64,000 nt of DNA. Source: Cohnella algarum. Lineage in GTDB: Bacteria; Bacillota; Bacilli; Paenibacillales; Paenibacillaceae. A model generated the notes under the pieces. The model did no database searches. It was not told the origin of the DNA and saw only the letters and a list, made by a program, of their open reading frames with translations. Positions within the stretch are counted from its first letter, which is position 1. Every line of letters begins with the position of its first letter. The translations under genes and the position numbers were made by a program. Positions 37,201 to 45,202 of the stretch are shown in pieces. The DNA is taken from positions 5,203,001-5,267,000 of the forward strand of contig NZ_JAFHKM010000002.1 in NCBI RefSeq assembly GCF_016937515.1, read 5' to 3'.

Positions 37201-37684
37201 CGAGCTCGCTGCGGATCGACGCGATCGGCGGCTGAATGACCGCCTGGGAATTAAGCGGATCGACCGGCTCCGGCACCGGATCGAACAATTCGATTTCCAG
37301 CTCCGGATGCGTGCCGATCCGTTCCAGATCCAGCGTCACGTATGCGTGATTGCGATCGAGTCCCTGATAGGACTTCCCGTTCGCCCGCAGCAGCCCTTCG
37401 CCGCCGGATTCGAACAAGAGGCCGACCCGGCCGTCTTCCGCGTACCCGGACAAATCCGGAGTCGCGCGAAAATAATAGGTCGTTCCCTGCACGCTCGGAA
37501 AATGGTCAAGCCCCTGTCCTTCCGGATAGGGGGCGGTATTTTCGTATTGTCCGGGGAGGACGTAGGTCGTGCGCACGATTTCCCACGACCGGAACGCCTC
37601 CCTAGTCAGCCATTGCGCCTCGGACATTTCGCGTATCCATCGTTTGAGGCGTTCCAGTTGCAGCTCCAACCGTTCCATCGTCAC
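34262..37684 (-). CDS. Alpha-mannosidase, glycoside hydrolase family 38 (second), with Gly-Pro-Glu repeat insert
   Basis: The 1140-residue protein has a family-specific N-terminal extension (1-240), then the GH38 catalytic domain: zinc site GQSHIDIAWLWP (H249, D251), nucleophile Asp361 in LPDTFGYCASLPQ and NQFHDIIPGSAI. A beta-rich C-terminal part follows. It is a different subfamily from the GH38 gene at 26616. At about residues 772-789 it has six tandem Glu-Gly-Pro triplets encoded by a 9-bp repeat, in a low-complexity loop of the C-terminal half. Its ATG overlaps the GH3 stop by four bases. No signal peptide. It would remove alpha-mannose from imported glycans. Confidence 0.93.
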   Translation of the reverse strand: MTMERLELQLERLKRWIREMSEAQWLTREAFRSWEIVRTTYVLPGQYENTAPYPEGQGLDHFPSVQGTTYYFRATPDLSGYAEDGRVGLLFESGGEGLLRANGKSYQGLDRNHAYVTLDLERIGTHPELEIELFDPVPEPVDPLNSQAVIQPPIASIRSELVRPNRAVQSLMYAAIVARDSAVLLPETDFRRVRLLEALLAAMDAYVGLEADAIAEGSAVSRIETELKDRVRQTGGNAEGTMRMIGQSHIDIAWLWPMRETVRKTSRTFSTVDALMREYPEFKYAQSQPLLFEFLKRHDPELFERVKERVAEGRWELVGGMWVEPDLNIPSGESLVRQMLYGQAFYRNEFGVTSRIEWLPDTFGYCASLPQILKHGGIEYFMTTKLGWNDTNVFPHDLFHWVGIDGTPILSYLNHGVNEHTLPKDIHEHWQSYRQKAAHPEQMLLYGHGDGGGGVTREMLEFIDRAELMVGQPESRYGTAAAFFAGIAERAPKLPEWRGDLYLELHRGTYTTHARNKRSNRKAESLYREAELWQSLALPRLSAERDLELRGLLHDGWKLILQNQFHDIIPGSAITETYETSEKEYKDVFEKGRAACDTVLAALAGRTDAASPEQPVIRGDGGRSFVVFNSLGWERDIVVELPAATAGIRRGERAGIAAYDADGRMLAADVMATSGPNGADSGGIDGVVSGSADSEGRECRVSIRVPAVPAFGCKTIWLRPASSAADSAEREANASVGGLAGAPSEPSGLGVAVVPDEIKEWKEPERLQGLEGPEGPEGPEGPEGPEGPEELGDAWETGRYKLVFNERGEIASLYDKEAGREIVKPGEAANRFHFYHDRPTLWDAWDIDDRYELQPAGDAVLLEKRVMLRGKVKDVLRFRWKLHRSEIRQDLILYHGDKRIDFRTEVDWNEAHKLLKVGFPIDVVTDKATYEIPFGALERPTHRNTSWEQAQFEVCGHRFADVSEAGYGVSLLNDCKYGYDIQGSTIRLSLLRAPKWPDDTADLGKHEFTYSLYPHEGDWRGAHTVRKAAELNAAAACVEGGPVPGSFALPGAASFIRFQANHVVLDTVKPSEDGGGIILRLYESAGGRERVTIGWPQPVRKAFVSNALEDELKELALTDGAIELAFRPFEIKTVKLAAGV
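35318..35371. repeat. In-frame 9-bp tandem repeat inside GH38
   Basis: Six perfect copies of TTCCGGACC encode Gly-Pro-Glu triplets on the minus strand; a degenerate seventh (TTCCAGCCC) follows. Loss or gain of whole units keeps the frame. Confidence 0.95.
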
Positions 37685-39987
37685 GCGTCCTTTCGCACCG
37701 TCAATTCCGCGCTGATCGTTTCCTTGACGTTTTTCCCCGCATGGATGCGGAATAGCCCCGGCTCGACGACCGGACGATAGTCGAGGCCGATAAATTCAAG
37801 CTGTGCCGGTCCTACCGTAAACGTTACCGTTTTCGTTTCGCCCGGCTTCAGCGCGATTTTGGCAAAGCCTTTCAATTCTTTCTCGGGCCGCGTCACGGAG
37901 CTCGCCGCATCGGAGACGTACAGCTGCACGACTTCCATGCCTTCGCGTCGGCCCGTATTCGTAACATCGACCGTCACCGTCGCGGACCCGTCCGGCGTTA
38001 TGACGCTCGGCTCGACCGTCAGGCGCGAATAATCGAACTCCGTGTAGCTAAGGCCGAAGCCGAACGGGTACCGCGGCTGCGAGTCGTCCTCCAGGTAACG
38101 CTTGCCCCGCGAGCGTTTGCCGTTGTAGTACACCGGAAGCTGGCCGACCGATTTCGGAATCGAAACGGTCAAGCGGCCGGACGGATTGACATCGCCGAAC
38201 AAAATGTCGGCCACCGCCCGGCCGCCCTCCTGCCCCGGATACCAGGCTTCGAGAATCGCATCCGCGTGCTCGTCCACCCACGGCTCGGCGATCGGCCGGC
38301 CGTTGATATAGACGACGACGAGCGGCTTGCCGAGCGCTTTAAGCTCCTGCATCAGCTCCAGCTGAACGCCGGACAGCCCCAGCGTCATCCGATCGATGCC
38401 TTCCCCGCAATCCATGTCGTTCCACGGGTTGTCGCTCACCTTGGACGCTCCGGTCTTCAGGTCGATCGTTCCTTCGCCGAAGTCGCGGGCGCTCGAACCC
38501 CCGGCGACCATGACGACGACGTCCGCCGCCTTGGCCGCGGCCAGCGCGGACGGGAACCCTTCGCGGTCGTCGCCCTTGATCCGGCAGCCCGGCGCGTACA
38601 GCACGCGCTCCGGCTCGCCGGCGAACCGCTCGCGGATGCCCGCCAGCACGGTGGACACTTGTCCTTGCGGCTGGGGCGACGTGTAATCGCCGAGCTGGTT
38701 GTAGCCCTGATCGGCGTTCGGGCCGATGACGGCGATTTTCCCGAGCTTCGGCGACAGCGGGAGCGTCGCGCTTTCGTTTTTCAGCAAAATGACGCCTTCG
38801 GCCGCCATTTGCCGCGCGAGCCCGGCATGCTCCTCGCACCCGATGACCTCGGCCGCCCGTGCCGCGTCCGCGTAAGGACGCTCGAACAGGCCGAGCCGGA
38901 ATTTCAGCCTCAGCACGCGGCGAACGGCCTCGTCGAGCTTGCTTTCGGACAGCTTGCCCTGCCGCACCGCATCGGCCAAATGATTGCCGAACATGACGCC
39001 GGACATTTCCATGTCGATGCCCGCTTCCAGGGCGGCAACCGCCGCGCTCAGGCCGTCTTCGGCCGTGTCGTGTCCGCCCGCCAGCATGTCGATCGCGCCG
39101 CAATCGGTGATGACCATGCCGTCGAAGCCCCATTGTCCCCGCAGCACGTCGTCCAGCAGTTCCCGATTTACCGTGCACGGCACGCCGTCGATTTCGTTAT
39201 AGGCCGGCATGACCGACTGCGCGCCCGCCTCGACCGCTTTGCGGAACGGGTACAAATCGACTTCCAGCAGCTCCCGCCAGCCCATATGAACGGGACCGGC
39301 GTTCCGTCCGCCTTCCGAGCTTCCGTAACCGACGAAATGCTTCAGCGTCACCGCCACGCTGTCGTCCCTGTCCAGCCCTTCGCCGTGCATGCCTTCGACC
39401 GCGGCGACCGCAAGCTCCCCGATCAAAAACGGATCCTCGCCGAAGCATTCCTCCGTCCGGCCCCAGCGGGGGTCGCGGACGACGTCGAGCACCGGCGAAT
39501 ACGTGACGGCTCCGCCTTGCGCCCGCGTCTCCAGGGCGACGGCGCGGCACATGCGGCGGTACAGCTCCACGTTCCAGGCGCTGCCGATTAGCAGCGGCAC
39601 CGGGAACACGGTCGCTCCGATCGCCATATGGCCGTGCGAGCACTCTTCCCCGATCAACAGCGGGATGCCGAGCCGCGAATGCTCGATCGCATAGCGCTGA
39701 ATGGCGTTGACGGCCTCTGCGCCCTGCGCGGGGGAAAGTCCCGTTTCCAGCGTGACGCCGGTCCACGGATCCGCACGCAGCATGCCGTACAAAGAGCCGA
39801 CGCCGCCCTGGCGGATTTGCTCTTTGAACGTTTCGGTCAATTCGATTTTCCCGTCTTTGGACGTATACGTCTGCCAGCCGAACGGCTGGACGAGCTGGCC
39901 GACCTTTTCTTCCAAGGTCATCAGCCCGAGCAGGCTTTCGACCCGCTCTTCGACGGGCCTCGCCGGATCTTTGTAATCCACTGACAT
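37681..39987 (-). CDS. Glycoside hydrolase family 3 (beta-glucosidase/beta-xylosidase type)
   Basis: The 768-residue protein has the three-domain BglX-like layout. The N-terminal TIM barrel carries YSPVLDVVRDPRWGRTEECF, substrate Lys216-His217 in TLKHFVGYG, and nucleophile Asp295 in VITDCGAIDM. Then come the alpha/beta sandwich (about 390-600) and a C-terminal fibronectin-like domain (about 660-760). GH3 enzymes remove terminal beta-glucose, beta-xylose or beta-GlcNAc with retention. The length and lack of a signal peptide fit an intracellular exo-enzyme. It overlaps the following GH38 gene by four bases and comes 67 bases after the importer B permease. Confidence 0.92.
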   Translation of the reverse strand: MSVDYKDPARPVEERVESLLGLMTLEEKVGQLVQPFGWQTYTSKDGKIELTETFKEQIRQGGVGSLYGMLRADPWTGVTLETGLSPAQGAEAVNAIQRYAIEHSRLGIPLLIGEECSHGHMAIGATVFPVPLLIGSAWNVELYRRMCRAVALETRAQGGAVTYSPVLDVVRDPRWGRTEECFGEDPFLIGELAVAAVEGMHGEGLDRDDSVAVTLKHFVGYGSSEGGRNAGPVHMGWRELLEVDLYPFRKAVEAGAQSVMPAYNEIDGVPCTVNRELLDDVLRGQWGFDGMVITDCGAIDMLAGGHDTAEDGLSAAVAALEAGIDMEMSGVMFGNHLADAVRQGKLSESKLDEAVRRVLRLKFRLGLFERPYADAARAAEVIGCEEHAGLARQMAAEGVILLKNESATLPLSPKLGKIAVIGPNADQGYNQLGDYTSPQPQGQVSTVLAGIRERFAGEPERVLYAPGCRIKGDDREGFPSALAAAKAADVVVMVAGGSSARDFGEGTIDLKTGASKVSDNPWNDMDCGEGIDRMTLGLSGVQLELMQELKALGKPLVVVYINGRPIAEPWVDEHADAILEAWYPGQEGGRAVADILFGDVNPSGRLTVSIPKSVGQLPVYYNGKRSRGKRYLEDDSQPRYPFGFGLSYTEFDYSRLTVEPSVITPDGSATVTVDVTNTGRREGMEVVQLYVSDAASSVTRPEKELKGFAKIALKPGETKTVTFTVGPAQLEFIGLDYRPVVEPGLFRIHAGKNVKETISAELTVRKDA

Positions 39988-40054
39988 TCACCCTGCCCTC
40001 TATATAAATGAAGGAAAAATTTCCGATGCCCGTCCCGCTTCCAGGCCCGCTTCG

Positions 40055-40972
40055 TTACTCTTTCACGGAGCCGACCGTCAAGCCTTGGACGAAATAGCGT
40101 TGGAAAAACGGATAAGCGAAAATGATCGGAACCGTGGCCAGCACGACCATCGCCATGCGGGCCGTATCCTGCGGCATGTTCTGCATCACTTCGAGGCTGA
40201 TCGAGCTGTTGGCCGAATTTTGCTGAATGAACGACATGCTCGATTCGATCCGCATCAGCATTGACTGCAACGGCACCTTGTTCGGATCGTCGATATAGAG
40301 CAGCGCGTTGAACCAGTCGTTCCAGTAGCCCAGCGTGCTGAACAGGCCGATCGTGGCGAGACCCGGAAGCGACAACGGCAAGACGAGGCGGTAAAAAATT
40401 TTGAACTCCCCGGCGCCGTCGATTTTTCCGGATTCGACGATCGCGTCGGGGACGCTTGTCATGTAGAACGTTCGCAAAATCATAATATAAAAAGCGTTCA
40501 TCGCCAGCGGCCAAATCAGCGCCCACAAGCTGTCCTTGAGGCCGAGAACTTGCGTCACGATGATATAGGTTGGAATCATCCCCCCGCTGAACAGCATCGT
40601 AAATACCGCGAACAGGGAGAAAAACCGCCGATAGGCGAAGCTTTTACGCGAGATGGCATACGAATAAAGGGCGATCATAAGCAGGCTGAGCAGCGTTCCG
40701 ACGACGGTGACCAGGATGGTCACGCCGTACGACTTGAGCAGCATGTCCCCCGTTTCGAACACGTACTTGTACGCTCCGAGGCTCCATTTTTCCGGAAACA
40801 ACCGATAGCCGTTCGTGGCCAGCGTTTTTTCGTCGGTAAAGGAAATGATGACGACAAACAAAAATGGAAATACGCACAAAATGGCAAATATGGCGGCGAC
40901 GGTATTGAGAACCGCGTTCCAGCCCGGGGTCAATTGATGGAAATCCCGTTTTTTCTTCGCTTTTGCGGCCAT
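40055..40972 (-). CDS. Carbohydrate ABC transporter permease, LplC/MalG type (importer B)
   Basis: The 305-residue protein has six membrane segments, the EAA loop ESGKIDGAGEFKIFYRLVLP (about residues 190-210) and the C-terminus FQRYFVQGLTVGSVKE. AAAGGAG precedes the ATG. It partners the upstream permease, and its gene is followed by GH3 and GH38 genes, which suggests that the imported sugar is a substrate of those enzymes. Confidence 0.94.
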   Translation of the reverse strand: MAAKAKKKRDFHQLTPGWNAVLNTVAAIFAILCVFPFLFVVIISFTDEKTLATNGYRLFPEKWSLGAYKYVFETGDMLLKSYGVTILVTVVGTLLSLLMIALYSYAISRKSFAYRRFFSLFAVFTMLFSGGMIPTYIIVTQVLGLKDSLWALIWPLAMNAFYIMILRTFYMTSVPDAIVESGKIDGAGEFKIFYRLVLPLSLPGLATIGLFSTLGYWNDWFNALLYIDDPNKVPLQSMLMRIESSMSFIQQNSANSSISLEVMQNMPQDTARMAMVVLATVPIIFAYPFFQRYFVQGLTVGSVKE

Positions 40973-40998
40973 GAGCGATCACTCCTTTCGAAAGCGGA

Positions 40999-41931
40999 TT
41001 AGAACAGCGCGCTGTCTTTATCGATTTTGCGCACGATGAAGTTGGACACCATTACGAGCACAAAGCCGACGACCGACTGATACAGACCCGCAGCCGTGCT
41101 CATGCCGATTTCGCCCGTCGTCTTCAAACCGCGATATACATAGGTGTCGATAACGTTGGTCACGGAGTACAGCGTTCCGGAATCCCGCGGCACGCTGTAG
41201 AACAAGCCGAAGTCCGCGTAAAAGATTTTCCCGACCGCAAGCAGCGTCATGATGATGATGATCGGCTTCAGCAGCGGAAGCGTAATGTTGCGGACCTGCT
41301 GCCACTTGTTCGCCCCGTCGATCATCGCCGCTTCGTACAGCGATCGGTCGATCCCCATGATGGAGGCCAGGTAGACGACGCTGTTGTAGCCGACGGACTT
41401 CCACAGACTGACGAAAACGAGAATGTACGGCCAATATTTCGGCTCGTTGTACCATCCGATCGTCTCGACCCCGAAATAGCCCAGAATATGGTTAAGCAGC
41501 CCGCGGTCCATGCTGAGGAAGCTGAACGCGAAATAACCGACGATAACCCACGACAGGAAGTAGGGCAAAAACATCCCCGTCTGATACAATTTGGCCATTT
41601 TTTTGTTTACGATTTCGGACAAAATGATGGCCATCGCCACCGAAAATACGAGCCCCAAAAAGATAAACGCGATATTGTAAAGCAGCGTATTGCGCGTTAT
41701 CGTAAACGCCGCGTCCGTGCTGAACAGAAACCGGAAATTGTCCCAGCCGACGTTTTCGCTGTTGAACAGACTGTGCCAGAAGCCTTCCCTGCTGAAGCGG
41801 TATTCCTTGAATGCGGCCACGGTGCCGATCAGCGGCATGTAGGAAAAAAACAAAAACCACGCGGCGCCGGGCAGAACCATCAGCAGCATCACCCGATTGC
41901 GGAAAAGCGTTCGAAAAAACGAGCCGCCCAT
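40999..41931 (-). CDS. Carbohydrate ABC transporter permease, LplB type (importer B)
   Basis: The 310-residue protein shows six membrane segments starting VMLLMVLPGAAWFLFFSYMP, and the EAA loop EAAMIDGANKWQQVRNITLP. The LplB/YtcP family usually takes large oligosaccharides. GGAGAGGAG lies ten bases before the ATG. It is separated from the binding-protein gene by a stable hairpin that probably lowers its expression relative to that gene. Confidence 0.94.
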   Translation of the reverse strand: MGGSFFRTLFRNRVMLLMVLPGAAWFLFFSYMPLIGTVAAFKEYRFSREGFWHSLFNSENVGWDNFRFLFSTDAAFTITRNTLLYNIAFIFLGLVFSVAMAIILSEIVNKKMAKLYQTGMFLPYFLSWVIVGYFAFSFLSMDRGLLNHILGYFGVETIGWYNEPKYWPYILVFVSLWKSVGYNSVVYLASIMGIDRSLYEAAMIDGANKWQQVRNITLPLLKPIIIIMTLLAVGKIFYADFGLFYSVPRDSGTLYSVTNVIDTYVYRGLKTTGEIGMSTAAGLYQSVVGFVLVMVSNFIVRKIDKDSALF

Positions 41932-41961
41932 AACGTCAACGCTCCTCTCCTCGTATCATGT

Positions 41962-42000
41962 TAAAAAAGACCGGGCGAGCCTTCACCCGCCCGATCTTTT
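41962..42000 (-). terminator. Intercistronic hairpin between binding protein and permease (importer B)
   Basis: AAAGATCGGGCG pairs with CGCCCGGTCTTT, with T-rich ends on both strands. It follows the binding-protein stop but precedes permeases of the same operon, so it is more likely a partial terminator or mRNA-stabilising structure than a full stop. Confidence 0.7.
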
Positions 42001-42020
42001 CGCTAGACGACTGCGTTCGA

Positions 42021-43511
42021 TTACTTGTTTTCGGCTACCCATGCGTCAAGCTGCGCTTGCGCTTCCGCAAGGACTTTGTCCATGCCGGCTTCTTTGAATT
42101 TCTCGATCGCGATCGGCAAGTATTCGTTCGGATCGACCGTGCCGGTCATGAGCGATGCCCAGTATTGTTCCTTGACGTTTTGAATGGACGCCATTTCGGT
42201 CGCCACTTTCGTGCTGTCGAAGTTGAAGCCGAGAATCGGGGACGCCACGCCTTCGGCGTTGAACTTCTTGAATTCGTCCCACTTGTTGTCCGGATCGTTT
42301 TCGTTCAGATACAGAAGCATGTTGTTGCCGAGCGAGTAGGACGGCATGTCGTAGTTTTTGGCGGCGTCCAGATTTTTCATCCGGTTTTCGCCGACTTTTT
42401 CGTAGTGCGTGCCTTCGATGCCGGAATCGACCATGTTGCGCAGGACCGGATCCGTATTGAGCAGGTTCAGGAACTCCATCGCTTTTTCCGGATGTTCGGA
42501 GTTGGCGGAAATCGCCATGATCGAGCCTTGAACGGACGTGTTCGTAATGATCGCGTCGCTGGCAGGCGTCGAAACGACCGGGTAGCCGTACGTTGCGGAC
42601 CACTGGTTGTCGGCGAGCGGCTGCGTTTGCGCGCGGTCGACGAGCCAGTTGCCGGACAGCGTCAGATCTTGCGTCGAACCGACGGTTGCGGCTTCGGGCG
42701 AAATGTAGCCCGCTTGGTAGTATTTGCGCATCGTGGCCAGCGCTTGTTTCATTTCTTCCGTTTCGAGGATATTGACGACTTTGTAGTCGGTCGTATCCAG
42801 CTTGACGGCCATCGGAAGGTTCGTTACGAGATAGTCGTACGGAACGTAAGGAACGTGGTTTTTGTCCATGCCGAACGGCGTGACGTTCGGTTCGTTTTCC
42901 TTGATCGTCTTGAGCAGCGGCTCGAGGCTTTCAAGCGAGCGGACGTTCGAGATATCCAGGTTGTACTTGTCCAGAAGCGTTTTGTTGAAACGCCATACTT
43001 CCTGCTGCGGAAGCTCCTTGTTGGCCGGAATGCCGTAGTTGTGGCCGTCGACCTTCGAGCCTTCGAGGAAGCCCGGATCGATCGTGTCGACGATGCCTTG
43101 GCCGTATTGCGTAAGTAGATCGTCGATTTGGAGGAACGCGCCCTTGCGGACGTTCTGCACGTAATCGAAGCCGCCGGCGGCGGTGAAGATGATGTCCATC
43201 GGTTCGCCGGAAGCGACGTTGACTTGCATTTTTTGCGTGTAGTCGCCCCAATCGATTTGTTTCATCGTAATCGTCGCGTTGATTTTTTCCTTCGTGTACT
43301 CGCTTACTTTTTCCATGACGGCATCCACGTCTTTTTGCGGCGTTCCGATCGTGTACCAGATCAATTCGACGGTTTCTTCGGAACCGCCGGCGGAACCCGA
43401 CGCGCTGCCTGCGCTCTCGCCGTTGTCGTTGCCGCCGCAGGCGCTAAGCACAAGCGAAAGCGACATCAGCGAGGCGAGCAAAAGCCCGAACCTTTTTTTC
43501 GTTTTGCTCAT
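42021..43511 (-). CDS. Sugar ABC transporter substrate-binding lipoprotein (importer B)
   Basis: The 496-residue protein begins with a lipoprotein signal (MSKTKKRFGLLLASLMSLSL then VLSACGG, anchored at Cys25). A short Gly/Ser/Ala/Glu linker and a two-lobe binding domain of the DUF3502/LipO type follow. It would bind oligosaccharide at the outer face of the membrane and hand it to the LplB/LplC-type permeases. GGGGAG precedes the ATG. A cre-like site lies about 60 bases upstream. It is the first gene of the importer B-GH3-GH38 operon. Confidence 0.93.
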   Translation of the reverse strand: MSKTKKRFGLLLASLMSLSLVLSACGGNDNGESAGSASGSAGGSEETVELIWYTIGTPQKDVDAVMEKVSEYTKEKINATITMKQIDWGDYTQKMQVNVASGEPMDIIFTAAGGFDYVQNVRKGAFLQIDDLLTQYGQGIVDTIDPGFLEGSKVDGHNYGIPANKELPQQEVWRFNKTLLDKYNLDISNVRSLESLEPLLKTIKENEPNVTPFGMDKNHVPYVPYDYLVTNLPMAVKLDTTDYKVVNILETEEMKQALATMRKYYQAGYISPEAATVGSTQDLTLSGNWLVDRAQTQPLADNQWSATYGYPVVSTPASDAIITNTSVQGSIMAISANSEHPEKAMEFLNLLNTDPVLRNMVDSGIEGTHYEKVGENRMKNLDAAKNYDMPSYSLGNNMLLYLNENDPDNKWDEFKKFNAEGVASPILGFNFDSTKVATEMASIQNVKEQYWASLMTGTVDPNEYLPIAIEKFKEAGMDKVLAEAQAQLDAWVAENK

Positions 43512-43568
43512 CTTTTTCCGTCTCCCCCTCAGGTGAAGTAATTTAATGACAATTTAACTGTAATTCAT

Positions 43569-43582
43569 GAAAGCATTTTCAA
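43569..43582. promoter_or_regulatory. CcpA-binding (cre) site candidate before importer B
   Basis: TGAAAGCATTTTCA matches TGWAANCGNTNWCA at 13 of 14 positions and is close to a perfect palindrome. It lies in the AT-rich promoter region of the binding-protein gene. Confidence 0.6.
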
Positions 43583-43620
43583 ATAGAAGACAAACTTAAG
43601 ATATGCTGTTTAAACTAAAG

Positions 43621-43644
43621 AAAAAGACTGCAGCGAGTGCAGTC
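43621..43644 (-). terminator. Terminator of the importer B two-component operon
   Basis: On the minus strand GACTGCA pairs with TGCAGTC and is followed by TTTTTCTTT, 26 bases past the regulator stop. Confidence 0.85.
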
Positions 43645-43669
43645 GAATTAATCTTCCGTTAACGTTGCC

Positions 43670-45202
43670 TTAAAGCAAAGCCTTGAATTCCGTCGGAGAG
43701 ATGCCCACATATTTTTTAAACTGCTTGTAAAAATAGCCGGTTTCCCAGTATCCCACCATCCGGGCGATTTCATGCACTTTATGATGGGTCGTTTTGAGCA
43801 GCTCCTTCGCTTTTTCGATGCGGTATTTGTTGATGTATTCCGTAAACGACTCGCTCGTCTCCTTGCTGAACAGCTGCCCCAAATAGACGGGGTGGATATG
43901 AAACTGCGCGCCGAGCGTCTTCAGCGACAGCTCGTCGGCGTAGCGCTCGTGAATCGCGTTCAGCACCTGGAGCACGACCGGGCTGCGGACGTCGCGAACG
44001 AGCGAATCGACGCAGCGCCGCGCGACCTGGATGACCGCTTCCGCCAGCCCGGCGATTTCGGCCGCGTCCCCTACGCTTTCGAAAGCGGTGGCGAACAGCT
44101 CCGGCTCCTCCGTCCGTTTAATGCTTTGCAGCTCCATTTTGAAACGGACGATCAGTTCGACGGCAAGCTCCTTCAAATACGACGGCGTCACGCCCTCGCT
44201 TTCCCGGAGCCGATTGAAGTCCTCGTTGATTTTCTCCGCCAGCCCTTCCCCGTCCTTCGCGACGAGCAGCTTGGCGTAATTCGGCCAGTCGATCGGGAAC
44301 TCCCCGGCCGCGGTCTGCCGGAACGCGCGCGGATCCCCGTAATCGATCCAGTCCCAATCCGGATAGACGAGGAAAAATTCCTGGGCTTTTTTCGCTTCGG
44401 CATAGCTTTCCGAGGCGGCGGCCGTAGGGTGGATTTTTCCCGAAGACAGCCGAAAATCCGGCAGCTCGCCCGGCTGATCGGACCGGAGCCCGGACAGCGC
44501 CCGAAGGAGCGGCTGCTTGTCGGCATTCCCGTCGCCGTACCCCGCGAGCAGAACGATGTCCCCGTCCATATCGCGGAACACGATCCCCGTCTCCTCGCCG
44601 GACGCCGCGCTTTTGACCCGGCCGAACAATCGCTCGGCTTCCTCCGGACGATCCGAACCGGCGCGCAGAACGACAGCAGCCGCATAGGGCGACCGAAGAT
44701 GAATGCCGAGCATTTCCGCGCGCTCCCTGAATTCCGCCTCCGCCATCGTGCCGGTCAGCCAGCGGTAAAGCGTGTTGTCTTTAATCAACTGAATGCCGTA
44801 ATCGTGAAAAAGCGTCTCCGTCCTCAGGCTGTTCAGCTTCAGCACCGTATTGCTCAGCGTTTCCTTCAGTTCGCCGACGTTGATCGGCTTCAGCAAATAA
44901 TTTTCGATGCCGAGCTTCATCCCTTCGCGCAGAAAATCGAAATCGCTGTACGCGCTCAAGACGATCACCTTCAGCTCGGGGAGGCGCCGCCTGGCGGCGG
45001 CGATCAGCTCCAGCCCGTTCATGACCGGCATCGAAATGTCGGTAATAAGAATGTCGGCCGGCGTTCGCTCCAGCGCGTCCAGCGCGAGGCGCCCGTTCTC
45101 CGCGTGGCCGACGATTTCGAGCCCGAGCGCGGCCCAGTCGATCATGTCGTACAAGCCTTCGATAATAAACGGCTCGTCGTCCGCCAAAAATACGTTAAGC
45201 AT
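43670..45202 (-). CDS. YesN-type response regulator (REC + AraC HTH), importer B
   Basis: The 510-residue protein has an N-terminal receiver domain with acidic pocket ADDEP, phosphoacceptor Asp55 in LITDISMP and the Lys of LLKPI. A long middle region follows (about 125-400). The C-terminal pair of AraC helix-turn-helices (about 405-510) includes LSLKTLGAQFHIHPVYLGQL and VHEIARMVGYWETGYFYKQF. It is the partner of the sensor kinase encoded just upstream (8-base overlap) and probably activates the importer B operon beginning 160 bases downstream. Confidence 0.93.
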   Translation of the reverse strand: MLNVFLADDEPFIIEGLYDMIDWAALGLEIVGHAENGRLALDALERTPADILITDISMPVMNGLELIAAARRRLPELKVIVLSAYSDFDFLREGMKLGIENYLLKPINVGELKETLSNTVLKLNSLRTETLFHDYGIQLIKDNTLYRWLTGTMAEAEFRERAEMLGIHLRSPYAAAVVLRAGSDRPEEAERLFGRVKSAASGEETGIVFRDMDGDIVLLAGYGDGNADKQPLLRALSGLRSDQPGELPDFRLSSGKIHPTAAASESYAEAKKAQEFFLVYPDWDWIDYGDPRAFRQTAAGEFPIDWPNYAKLLVAKDGEGLAEKINEDFNRLRESEGVTPSYLKELAVELIVRFKMELQSIKRTEEPELFATAFESVGDAAEIAGLAEAVIQVARRCVDSLVRDVRSPVVLQVLNAIHERYADELSLKTLGAQFHIHPVYLGQLFSKETSESFTEYINKYRIEKAKELLKTTHHKVHEIARMVGYWETGYFYKQFKKYVGISPTEFKALL

